DNA of 5,980 nucleotides from contig PFJA01000092.1 of assembly GCA_002782905.1 (NCBI GenBank), positions 11,922-17,901 on the forward strand, read 5' to 3'. Of this stretch, positions 1 through 5,980 are shown piece after piece. How positions within the stretch are numbered: position 1 is the first letter of the stretch; every line of letters begins with the position of its first letter. The notes beneath the pieces are model-generated. The model worked only from the letters and a program-made list of their open reading frames with translations, was not told the origin of the DNA and searched no databases. The position numbers were made by a program, and so were the translations under genes. The DNA is from Lysobacterales bacterium CG_4_10_14_3_um_filter_64_11 (GTDB lineage: Bacteria; Pseudomonadota; Gammaproteobacteria; Xanthomonadales; Xanthomonadaceae).

Positions 1-428
1 TAAATGATCGGCACCAGCAACAGCAACGGAATCTCGTTGTACCAGCGCAGCGACTGGCCACTGGGCAAACTGCCGCCGGCAGCACTGCGCTTGAGCAAAC
101 GGCCGGTGGCGATATAAAACCCGAACATCACCGCCACCAGCAGCAACTTAGCATGCATCCAGCCACCGCTGGCGGCAATCGGCGGAAACCACAGCGGATT
201 GATCCGGAAGCCCAGCCATAACGGCAGGCCGAGCACCAGAGCGGCGGCAAACATCACATGGCCAAAGCGGTACAGGCGCTGCCCCATCAACACCAGCCGC
301 GCCTGCACCGTGGTCTGACCCGATGTCTCGGCCAGATTGACCAAAATGCGTGGCAGATAAAACACACAGGCCATGAACCCGATAACGAACAACAGATGAA
401 ACGTCTTGGTCCACAGATAGATCGTCAC
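1..428 (-). CDS. CopD/HemJ-family integral membrane protein (3' end cut by window edge)
   Basis: The sequence encodes 142 complete codons from a GTG start at 428 to the left edge, where the last codon is split (TA-). I chose this start because AGGGAG lies 7 bases upstream and the product begins MTIYLWTKTFHLLF, as expected for the family. Four hydrophobic helices are likely (about 8-25, 55-73, 90-108 and 133 onward). Family motifs are visible: H11 in helix 1, YLPRI (24-28) followed by VNLA (30-33), WMHAKL (90-95) and RWYNE (128-132). Known family members are about 140-150 residues, so only a few residues should be missing. HemJ members oxidise protoporphyrinogen IX to protoporphyrin IX in haem synthesis. 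Others are simply called CopD-family proteins, and the sequence alone does not decide between these. It lies 38 bases downstream of the cyclase gene on the same strand and is probably co-transcribed. Confidence 0.85.
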   Translation of the reverse strand, partial: MTIYLWTKTFHLLFVIGFMACVFYLPRILVNLAETSGQTTVQARLVLMGQRLYRFGHVMFAAALVLGLPLWLGFRINPLWFPPIAASGGWMHAKLLLVAVMFGFYIATGRLLKRSAAGGSLPSGQSLRWYNEIPLLLLVPII

Positions 429-435
429 GATACTG

Positions 436-441
436 CTCCCT
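436..441 (-). promoter_or_regulatory. Shine-Dalgarno site of the CopD/HemJ-family gene
   Basis: AGGGAG on the minus strand lies 7 bases before a GTG codon at 428-426. It is the clearest ribosome binding site in the window, and it fixes the start of a gene that lacks ATG at its first codon. Confidence 0.75.
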
Positions 442-466
442 GCAATGGAAAAAACCAAAACCGCGC

Positions 467-1678
467 TTACCAGGCAACCTCGACGCGATTGCGGCCCGCA
501 CGCTTGGCGGCATACATGGCCAGATCGGCTTCACGCATCAGCCCCGCAAGCAGCATGCTGGGCTCATCATCCTGTGTCGCGTTGCCATCGAGCATGGCCA
601 GCCCGATACTGACCTGGATCCGCACCACCACACCGACCGACCGCACTTCGAGCGCGTCCACCGCCGCACGCAAGCGCTCGGCAACCTGCTGCGCCTGCGC
701 CGGGCCGGTATCGGGCAGCAGTGCGGCAAACTCCTCACCGCCCATCCGGCCGATCAAATCGGCGCCGCGCAATTGCCCTTGCAACACCTCGGCCAGGCGT
801 TGCAGCACGGCGTCGCCCAGCGCGTGGCCATAGCTGTCGTTGAAGTGCTTGAAGTGATCGACATCGATAATCAGCAGCGCCAGCGGGCGCCGTTTGCGCG
901 CGGCATCGGCGAGCAGCTTTTCACTCATTTGCTCAAATGGCCGGCGATTGAACAAGCCGGTCAGCGGGTCGGTTGCGGCCAACTGGCGCAGCTCGACTAC
1001 GGTGGTTTCGTTGCAGATCAACACATACCCGAACGACGCAATCACCGGGCCAAGCGCGGCGTAGAAATACACTACCGACTGCATGGCGGTGAGATCAAAC
1101 GCCTGGTGCACCGCTGGCGCGAGCAGTAACTCATAAACCACGCGAAATGCCATGATGCCGGAACCCAGAAAGAACACGGCGGCAGTCATCTGTACCCCGG
1201 TCTGCTGCGTCCGCCAAGGGCCGCGCATGGTTTCTCGCGCAACCCGAAAAAGGAATACCGCGATCACTGACGACAATCCGATCATCCGCCAGTACGGCTG
1301 ATGGATGAACAGCACCTCCGCGCTCAACCCGATAAACACCAACGCCCCGAGCGCATAAACCAGTCGCGGCAAACTCAATTGCCCATGCAGGTAACGCAGC
1401 GCATGCGCATACAATGCAAACGTCATGACGCTCAATGAGTTGCCTACCACGATCGACAGATAATCCGGAATCTGCCCGCGCAGCACGATCAGCAACCAGG
1501 CAAGCGGTTGCAGCAGCATGCCGGCGGCCCAGATCGTCAGGCTGCCGCGGATACGGCCCTCGTGATAACTGCGCGCAGCCAACAGCCCGGCGCTGAACAA
1601 AATGCCCAGCAACACCGAAACCATCATCACACTGCGCAAATCGATGCTGAACAAGTCAACCCCGTACTCAAAGGCCAT
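467..1678 (-). CDS. Membrane-anchored diguanylate cyclase (GGDEF domain)
   Basis: The 403-residue product should convert two GTP to c-di-GMP at the inner membrane. Residues 1-222 hold about seven hydrophobic helices (roughly 15-35, 47-67, 73-93, 103-121, 128-146, 163-188, 200-221). Basic loops at 36-45, 94-105 and 147-160 fit an N-out topology with a cytoplasmic C-terminus. The GGDEF domain (about 230-403) starts at DPLTGLFNRR (237-246). It carries the nucleotide and metal segment DVDHFKHFND (272-281), the active-site variant GGEEF (313-317), an inhibition site R304-x-x-D307 exactly five residues before it, and the terminal segment ADLAMYAAKRAGRNRV (384-399). All catalytic landmarks are present, so I expect an active, product-inhibited enzyme. 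There is no EAL domain. The sensory half does not match a named sensor domain that I can recognise. The ribosome site is weak (GGTGGG, 9 bases upstream). Met18 or Met19 are possible later starts, but would remove the segment leading into helix 1. Confidence 0.93.
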   Translation of the reverse strand: MAFEYGVDLFSIDLRSVMMVSVLLGILFSAGLLAARSYHEGRIRGSLTIWAAGMLLQPLAWLLIVLRGQIPDYLSIVVGNSLSVMTFALYAHALRYLHGQLSLPRLVYALGALVFIGLSAEVLFIHQPYWRMIGLSSVIAVFLFRVARETMRGPWRTQQTGVQMTAAVFFLGSGIMAFRVVYELLLAPAVHQAFDLTAMQSVVYFYAALGPVIASFGYVLICNETTVVELRQLAATDPLTGLFNRRPFEQMSEKLLADAARKRRPLALLIIDVDHFKHFNDSYGHALGDAVLQRLAEVLQGQLRGADLIGRMGGEEFAALLPDTGPAQAQQVAERLRAAVDALEVRSVGVVVRIQVSIGLAMLDGNATQDDEPSMLLAGLMREADLAMYAAKRAGRNRVEVAW

Positions 1679-1681
1679 CTA

Positions 1682-1716
1682 GGATAACCCACCGCGTCGG
1701 CGCTGTCGGTAACCCA
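1682..1716 (-). repeat. Short direct repeat TGGGTTA upstream of the cyclase gene
   Basis: On the minus strand TGGGTTA occurs twice, at 1716-1710 and 1691-1685. The copies are 25 bases apart, and each is followed by a pyrimidine-rich CC or TCC. The copy nearer the gene ends six bases before the ATG and overlaps the weak GGTGGG ribosome site. Two seven-base copies can arise by chance, so any role as a protein binding site is only a possibility. Confidence 0.3.
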
Positions 1717-1733
1717 GGGCGTCCACGCCGGTT
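1711..1733 (-). other. Imperfect hairpin at the end of the VTT-family gene
   Basis: The inverted repeat is AACC plus GGCG, a four-base loop, then CGCC and GGTT, with a three-base bulge on one arm. It starts at the stop codon of the upstream gene and lies in the 54-base spacer before the cyclase. There is no run of T residues after it on the minus strand, so it does not look like an intrinsic terminator. It could stabilise or process an mRNA end. Confidence 0.35.
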
Positions 1734-2410
1734 CAAATCGGCTGCCAGCCGGTGAGCAGCAGCAGCACCGGCACCGGTGCAATCGCCAGACACACCATCA
1801 GCACGTAGTACGGGTAGCGAAACTGCCCGCTCAAACCCGCCAGCAGCGCAATCCCACCGCCACCGCCAAGCAGCGCGTTGCCGGGCAGGTTGAATGCCAG
1901 CGCCAGCGCCAGATAGCGGTGCCGCAGCAAAAACGGAATCACCCGCACCGGCGCCACTTGCAGCAAATAATCGAGCTGTCGTTCGCGCGGTACCTGTGCC
2001 AGCGTTTGCACCAGCGCGCCGGCGCGCCGCAAGCGCAGCCACGCCAACATCGCCGCCAACGCCGACAGCGGTACCCGTCGCCCCACCGCATAGGACAGCG
2101 ACAAGCCGGCCAGGGTGGCGAGGTACATTGCCGCGATGCCCTTGCCGCCGAGCAACAACATGATCGCAAAACTGATTTCAACGCCAGGCACGAACGGCGT
2201 TGCCAGTGCCAGCATGTAGACGATGAACCACACCAGCAGCGCCCAATCGCCCCAACGCGCAAACGAGGCGCCCAGATAACCATCGAGCCAATGCATCAGC
2301 CAGCCACCCGCAAAATGCACTGTGGCCAGCAGCACCGCCAGCAACAGCAGTTTGAACAGCCAGCTATAGCGGCGGGTAGCAACCCGCGCGGGCAGTGGCG
2401 ATTGCGTCAT
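1733..2410 (-). CDS. VTT-domain (DedA/TVP38/TMEM64-like) inner-membrane protein
   Basis: The 225-residue product is strongly hydrophobic. One helix lies at about 19-37, followed by a VTT-type core from about 57 to 220. Features that support the family are the PFVPGVEIS segment (72-80) with acidic E79, the Y107-x-x-x-R111 motif at the end of a helix, a re-entrant-like segment with NLPGN (174-178) and a glycine run (182-186), and a final helix at about 200-219. Family members act in membrane homeostasis, and DedA-superfamily proteins have been linked to lipid (undecaprenyl phosphate or phospholipid) flipping and proton-dependent transport. A substrate cannot be assigned here. The ATG at 2410 has only a weak upstream ribosome site. 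The gene is first in a probable three-gene minus-strand unit with the diguanylate cyclase 54 bases downstream, and is divergent from the corA-type gene. The family call is fairly sure; the function is not. Confidence 0.82.
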   Translation of the reverse strand: MTQSPLPARVATRRYSWLFKLLLLAVLLATVHFAGGWLMHWLDGYLGASFARWGDWALLVWFIVYMLALATPFVPGVEISFAIMLLLGGKGIAAMYLATLAGLSLSYAVGRRVPLSALAAMLAWLRLRRAGALVQTLAQVPRERQLDYLLQVAPVRVIPFLLRHRYLALALAFNLPGNALLGGGGGIALLAGLSGQFRYPYYVLMVCLAIAPVPVLLLLTGWQPI

Positions 2411-2440
2411 CGGGCGGGCGCTCGTCAGGGTATCGGCGCC

Positions 2441-2468
2441 AGTGTAAGCGCTAACGACGCACGCGCAA
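2441..2468 (-). promoter_or_regulatory. Possible sigma-70 promoter for the VTT-cyclase-CopD unit
   Basis: On the minus strand TTGCGC (2468-2463) and TACACT (2446-2441) are 16 bases apart, and the -10 element ends about 30 bases before the ATG at 2410. Matches to consensus are partial (3/6 and 4/6). The surrounding 2411-2520 region is the only divergent spacer in the window, so promoters for both flanking genes are expected there. I could not identify a convincing one for the plus strand. Confidence 0.25.
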
Positions 2469-2499
2469 TGTCACGGCTTCGGCGCTTGTAACCGCGCAC

Positions 2500-2512
2500 C
2501 ATCGCCGCGATG
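2500..2512 (+). other. Small hairpin just before the corA-type start
   Basis: CATCG-CCG-CGATG forms a five-base-pair stem with a three-base loop. It ends 8 bases before the ATG at 2521, where a ribosome binding site would be expected. No purine-rich site is visible before either candidate start. The hairpin could reduce initiation at 2521, but five base pairs can easily occur by chance in this GC-rich DNA. Confidence 0.25.
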
Positions 2513-2520
2513 ATGGCAGC

Positions 2521-3510
2521 ATGAGCGCATCCAGAAACGCCATGGTAGTCAATTGCGTCGCCTACAGCAGTGCCGGCGAGCGCCACGATATTGCGATTCA
2601 AGACATCAGCGAAACTCTCCTCGCCGACAGCAAGGGTTTCGTCTGGGTCGGCACGGTGGAACCCGACGAACCGCTGCTGCAAACCCTGCAACACGAGTTC
2701 GATCTGCATGAACTGGCGGTGGAGGATGCCCACCATGCGCACCAGCGCCCCAAGATCGAAGTCTACGGCGATTCCCTGTTCATCGTGCTGCACACCGCGC
2801 AAGCCGTAAATGGCGAGATCGCGTTCGGTGAAACCCATATCTTCCTCGGCCCGCGCTATCTGGTCACGGTGCGGCACGGCGCCTCGCTGTCCTATGCGCC
2901 AGCGCGCGCTCGCTGCGAGCAAACGCCCAAACGCCTGATGCTGGGGCCAAGCTACGGCCTGTACGCAGTGCTCGATTTCATCGTCGACAATCTGCAACCG
3001 CTGGCACGCGAATTCCAGGATGAGCTGAGCGCGCTGGAAGCCGATATCTTTGCCGAGACGTATCGCCGCGAAACCATCGAGCGGCTGTATCAGCTCAAGG
3101 CAGAGCTGACCAAGATGCGGCTGGCGGTATCGCCGCTGCAAGACATTCTGTCGCAACTGGTACGCCTGCACCCAAACCTGATCCGCGATGAAACCCGGCT
3201 GTATTTCCGTGACGTGTTCGATCACGCCCTGCGCGTCAACGAGGCCATCGACACCGTGCGCGAAATGGTCAGCGCGGCGATGACGGTGAATCTGTCGCTG
3301 GTGACGGTGGCGCAGGGTGAAGTGGTCAAACGCCTGGCTGGCTGGGCGGCGCTGGTGGCGCTGCCCACCTTGGTGGCGAGCTGGTACGGCATGAACTTTG
3401 CGCACATGCCGGAATTGGCCGGCGCATACAACTACTACATCCTGATCGGCGTCACCGCCCTCGCCTGCGCCGGTTTGTTCACCATCCTGCGCCGCGCGCG
3501 CTGGCTTTAA
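2521..3510 (+). CDS. corA: CorA-family magnesium/cobalt transporter
   Basis: The 329-residue product matches the CorA family along its length. These proteins form inner-membrane pentameric channels that admit Mg2+ and, in some cases, Co2+ or Ni2+. The N-terminal cytoplasmic domain contains FVWVG (40-44), HELAVEDAHHAHQRPK (63-78) and YGDSLFIVLHT (82-92), then the long helical stalk (about 155-270). The first pore helix (about 271-288) ends in the signature YGMNF (289-293), followed by the short outer loop MPEL (296-299). The second helix is at about 303-323, and the basic C-terminal tail RRARWL remains in the cytoplasm. The family N-terminus normally reads like MVVNCVAY, which here begins at Met8 (position 2542). 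That start is at least as likely as 2521, and neither has a good ribosome site. The gene is divergent from the VTT gene and convergent with the mshQ-like gene, overlapping it by four bases. I see no metal-responsive RNA element in its short leader. Confidence 0.93.
   Translation: MSASRNAMVVNCVAYSSAGERHDIAIQDISETLLADSKGFVWVGTVEPDEPLLQTLQHEFDLHELAVEDAHHAHQRPKIEVYGDSLFIVLHTAQAVNGEIAFGETHIFLGPRYLVTVRHGASLSYAPARARCEQTPKRLMLGPSYGLYAVLDFIVDNLQPLAREFQDELSALEADIFAETYRRETIERLYQLKAELTKMRLAVSPLQDILSQLVRLHPNLIRDETRLYFRDVFDHALRVNEAIDTVREMVSAAMTVNLSLVTVAQGEVVKRLAGWAALVALPTLVASWYGMNFAHMPELAGAYNYYILIGVTALACAGLFTILRRARWL
3507..3510. other. Shared TTAA stop site of two convergent genes
   Basis: TTAA at 3507-3510 supplies TAA to the corA-type gene on the plus strand (3508-3510) and TAA to the mshQ-like gene on the minus strand (3509-3507). 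There is no intergenic space, so any terminator for either gene must lie inside the other's coding region. I saw no strong stem followed by a T run near the junction. Confidence 0.9.
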
Positions 3511-5980
3511 CGCATATCGATCATCGATTCGGGGCCGGCGAACACGCCAAAGGTGCCACGTGCAAGCGGATCGTCGTCGTAAGCCCCATCGCCGTCCCAA
3601 TCAAACTGCAACCACGACATCGCACCCAGCCCGACCCGCAGATCGATGAAGCCGGTATTGCCGGCGCCGGGCGGCGTCAACGACACATTGATCCGCCCCT
3701 GCACCGGCGGCATGTTGACCAAACTGGCACTGGAGGTACCCGCAGCAACCGACATCGCGGTATCACCCGGTTGTTCGCTGCCGCCAGCCGTATCCGGATT
3801 TTGCAGAAACAACTCACTGGCCAGAACGAGTGGCATACAGGCATCAAGGGTATTGAGCACGAAGCCCGAACCGTTGAAATACTCGGCCTGCAAACCCACT
3901 ACCAAGGGCTGCAATTCCGAGCCGATGGCGTTGTACAACGCCAGCCGGCCATGGCGCAGTTCGGTGCTGCCGGCGTTGGCGTGTTCGTTAACGCCATTGG
4001 CATCGATGTCCAGGTTCAGATCGCTCGCCAGCAACTGCACGCCATCGCTGTCGGCCGGCGCCAGCCCCAAGTCCAGCGGGTATGAGCCATCGGGCGGGTT
4101 GTCGCGGGTGAAGCGCAAATCGGCAGTGATTGCCGCCGTGCCCTGCGACCAACTACCCGATACCGCTGAAACCAGACGACTGGTGAGACCAGAACCGCCA
4201 CTGCCAGCCGCCAAGCCCAGATCGGTCTGCACGGTCGGATCGAGTCGTGCGAACGCACCCTGATAATTGCGCGTCAGCGCGTTACCGGCATTCATCGCCT
4301 GCAACTCGAAATCGAGCTGAAATGGCTCATCCATGTAGGTGAACGCACTCGCCGGTGGCCCGAGGCAGGCCGGCGTGCTGCTGCGATTGGTGATGCCGGG
4401 CGTTGCCGCCAACGCAAAATGATCGGGGCTGAAACGGCCCAGCGGCGCGGTGCTGCCAAGCAGGTCGCCAGTACCCAGGTAATTGCCGGCATTGGCCTCG
4501 ATGCGGATCACGCCCACTTCGGAATACTGCTGGTTCAGCGTGATTGTGCCGGCGTCGGCAATGCCGGTGTTGGCGATTGCCAGAGTGCCGGCAACTCCGG
4601 TGCTCGGCGCCAACAGCGCGGCGCTCAGCGTGATCGGCGCCTGCTGGAAGTTCGGCGTGATCGGGTTGTCGCGCAAATCGCTGTCGCCGTCGCTGACCCA
4701 GCACGCGGCTTGCACAGTGAGCGCAAAATCGGCACCGGCTGCGGTGAACAGCGGGCACGCGGCATCAGCGGTTGCGCACAGCGGTGCCGCCACGCTGAAC
4801 ACGGCAAGGCCAGCAGGGCGCGCGACAAACAGATCGGCGCCATCGAGAATCAGCCCGGCCTCGCTGCCAGCACCGACATGCCGCGCATGCAGGTTCAACT
4901 GCCCGGCATCCGGGTAGCTGACGGTGAACGTGGCTTCGGCATTGCCATCGAAGTTCAGGTCGATCGCGGTGCCCGGTGCCGCACTCGCCACCGGCGTCGC
5001 ATTGACGCTCGCTGCCCGGGTTCCACTTGCCGGGCTCATGTAGTCGGTCCAGAAGTTCACCGTGCGGGTGCCGGTGAAGGCTGGTGCGCAGGTCTGGGTG
5101 GTATCGTCGGTGCGCACCGCCCGAATCACCACGTCGGCCGAGGTTTTGCAGGCGGTTTGCGTGGGCACATCGAACACGAAACCGCTGTCGCGGAAGTCGA
5201 GTTCGCAGGTTTCCACTGCCCCGGAAAAGCAGCGCGTGATGTTGCTCGCCAGCGGCGCGCGCGACGCTGCATCGAGGGTGACGATGCCCGGCGCGGTCTG
5301 CCGCAACTGCACCACTGCGCTGCCATTGTTCAGCACCAGCGGATTGGCGCTGTACACCCCGCCCGGACTGGCAAACAGATCGACCGTGATCGCCTCGTTC
5401 ACCAGCACACTGCAATCGGCGTTGGCACAGGCCTGCACGGTCACGTCCGCCGCCGCGCAGGTGAGGCCGACGCCGGGATGCAGCAAACGCACATGATCGA
5501 TGGTGATCCCGCCCGGGCAGCCGAACAACTGGCTCGATGGCACCGCCACCCGCGCCGGATTGCCCGGCGTCTGCCAGTGCAGACGGGCCACGGCCTGGCC
5601 ACCGCGTTCGAACATTTCCATGCGCAGCGCATAGCGCTGCCCTGCCTGCAAGGCCACGGGCGCCGCGCTGTTCCAGGTGGCCGAATGCAGGGTCCAGTTG
5701 TCGATCACCAGATTGCCGTTTACCCACAGCCGCACGCCGTCGTCGGACTGGGTCCAGAACGTGTAATTACCGGTGCTCGGCGCCTCGACGAAGCCCTCCC
5801 AGCGCACCGCAAACGAATCCGCGCCGACGCCGGCCGACGGGCTGGCATTGACCCAGTCGAAATCCACCTGCGCATCCTGCCGCACCACCGCTGCCGGCCC
5901 GGTCGGGAAGGCGTTGCCATTGGCAACCACATCGAAGTTCCAGAAACTCGCCATCAGGCCATTGCCGGAGCCCGCGGTGA
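3507..5980 (-). CDS. mshQ: MshQ-like exported protein with PA14 and DUF6701 domains (N-terminus outside window)
   Basis: The reading frame is open to the right edge, so the Met at 5954 is internal and not a start. Residue numbers below count from it. A PA14 domain spans about 1-145 (GADSFAVRWEGF, GNYTF, DDGVRLWVNG at 71-80, NLVIDNW, AGQRYALRMEMFE); PA14 folds often bind carbohydrate. A linker of the type IDHVRL (152-157) and GLTC-VTVQACANADCS (163-182) is typical of MshQ proteins. DUF6701 runs from about 235 to the end, with GRFSPDHFAL (506-515), YMDEPFQL (540-547), ELRHGRLALYNAIGSEL (665-681), EYFNGSGFVLNT (691-702) and the terminal WLQFDWDGDG and GTFGVF. Thirteen cysteines suggest disulfides after export. 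MshQ is encoded with MSHA pilus assembly genes in other bacteria, and other msh genes are expected beyond 5980. The exact role of MshQ is not established. The C-terminus stops at IDMR, slightly shorter than I expect for the family. Confidence 0.88.
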   Translation of the reverse strand, partial: TAGSGNGLMASFWNFDVVANGNAFPTGPAAVVRQDAQVDFDWVNASPSAGVGADSFAVRWEGFVEAPSTGNYTFWTQSDDGVRLWVNGNLVIDNWTLHSATWNSAAPVALQAGQRYALRMEMFERGGQAVARLHWQTPGNPARVAVPSSQLFGCPGGITIDHVRLLHPGVGLTCAAADVTVQACANADCSVLVNEAITVDLFASPGGVYSANPLVLNNGSAVVQLRQTAPGIVTLDAASRAPLASNITRCFSGAVETCELDFRDSGFVFDVPTQTACKTSADVVIRAVRTDDTTQTCAPAFTGTRTVNFWTDYMSPASGTRAASVNATPVASAAPGTAIDLNFDGNAEATFTVSYPDAGQLNLHARHVGAGSEAGLILDGADLFVARPAGLAVFSVAAPLCATADAACPLFTAAGADFALTVQAACWVSDGDSDLRDNPITPNFQQAPITLSAALLAPSTGVAGTLAIANTGIADAGTITLNQQYSEVGVIRIEANAGNYLGTGDLLGSTAPLGRFSPDHFALAATPGITNRSSTPACLGPPASAFTYMDEPFQLDFELQAMNAGNALTRNYQGAFARLDPTVQTDLGLAAGSGGSGLTSRLVSAVSGSWSQGTAAITADLRFTRDNPPDGSYPLDLGLAPADSDGVQLLASDLNLDIDANGVNEHANAGSTELRHGRLALYNAIGSELQPLVVGLQAEYFNGSGFVLNTLDACMPLVLASELFLQNPDTAGGSEQPGDTAMSVAAGTSSASLVNMPPVQGRINVSLTPPGAGNTGFIDLRVGLGAMSWLQFDWDGDGAYDDDPLARGTFGVFAGPESMIDMR

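Noticed and set aside
441..466. T-rich tract after the cyclase stop (GGTTTTGGTTTTTT on the minus strand) as an intrinsic terminator
   Set aside because: I could not find a stable GC-rich stem immediately before it, and a strong ribosome site for the next gene follows directly. Read-through into the CopD-family gene is more likely.
258..833. A 191-codon plus-strand frame antisense to the cyclase and CopD-family genes
   Set aside because: It spans parts of two well-supported genes on the other strand and its product shows only basic, Ser/Ala/Pro-rich sequence without motifs.
2441..2456. AGCGCT-centred near-palindrome in the divergent spacer (GTAAGCGCTAAC) as an operator
   Set aside because: Only the six-base core is a perfect inverted repeat and the flanks do not pair, so it is within what chance gives in this composition.
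3513..3530. ATCGAT repeated twice around a single base just inside the mshQ-like 3' end
   Set aside because: The two copies are individually palindromic and too close to make a useful hairpin; there is no adjacent T run, so it is not a terminator.
2425..3600. A 391-codon open frame on the minus strand covering all of the corA-type gene
   Set aside because: Its product is rich in Gln, His and Arg with no recognisable domain or hydrophobic pattern, while the opposite strand encodes an unmistakable CorA. Long antisense frames are common in GC-rich genes.
4765..5727. A 320-codon frame on the minus strand inside the mshQ-like gene
   Set aside because: It is another frame of the same strand as the PA14/DUF6701 gene. 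Its translation is Arg, Gly and Ala rich and low in complexity, whereas the main frame matches known domains.

Overview
The window is moderately high-GC DNA from a Gram-negative bacterium. An MSHA-type pilus accessory protein (MshQ-like, DUF6701), a GGDEF diguanylate cyclase and a CopD/HemJ-family membrane protein together suggest a beta- or gammaproteobacterium. The YLPRI-V-NLA motif in the CopD-family protein leans me towards Betaproteobacteria, but nothing in the window settles the genus. No tRNA, rRNA, CRISPR array, insertion sequence or prophage signal is visible.

Layout: three minus-strand genes run from about 2410 down to the left edge in the order VTT/DedA-type membrane protein (2410-1733), seven-helix membrane diguanylate cyclase (1678-467) and CopD/HemJ-family protein (428-1, cut by the window edge a few codons before its end). 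They are separated by 54 and 38 bases and may form one operon. A 110-base divergent intergenic region (2411-2520) separates them from a plus-strand corA-type Mg2+/Co2+ channel gene (2521-3510). On the right, the minus strand is filled by the 3' part of a very large gene for an exported PA14 plus DUF6701 protein of the MshQ type (5980-3507), whose N-terminus lies outside the window. The corA and mshQ-like genes converge and overlap by four bases, sharing the palindrome TTAA as both stop codons.

Functional picture: four of the five products are inner-membrane proteins and the fifth is an exported surface or pilus protein. The cyclase has an intact GGEEF active site and an RxxD inhibition site, so it should make c-di-GMP in response to an unidentified signal sensed in the membrane. 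MSHA pili are controlled by c-di-GMP in other bacteria through the MshE ATPase, so having the cyclase near an MSHA-type gene is suggestive, but a convergent corA gene lies between them and co-transcription is excluded. I see no clearly new multi-gene system. The most interesting points are the calcium-loop-like motifs in the MshQ-like protein, the orphan seven-helix sensor of the cyclase, the folded intergenic spacer upstream of it, and the shared stop site.
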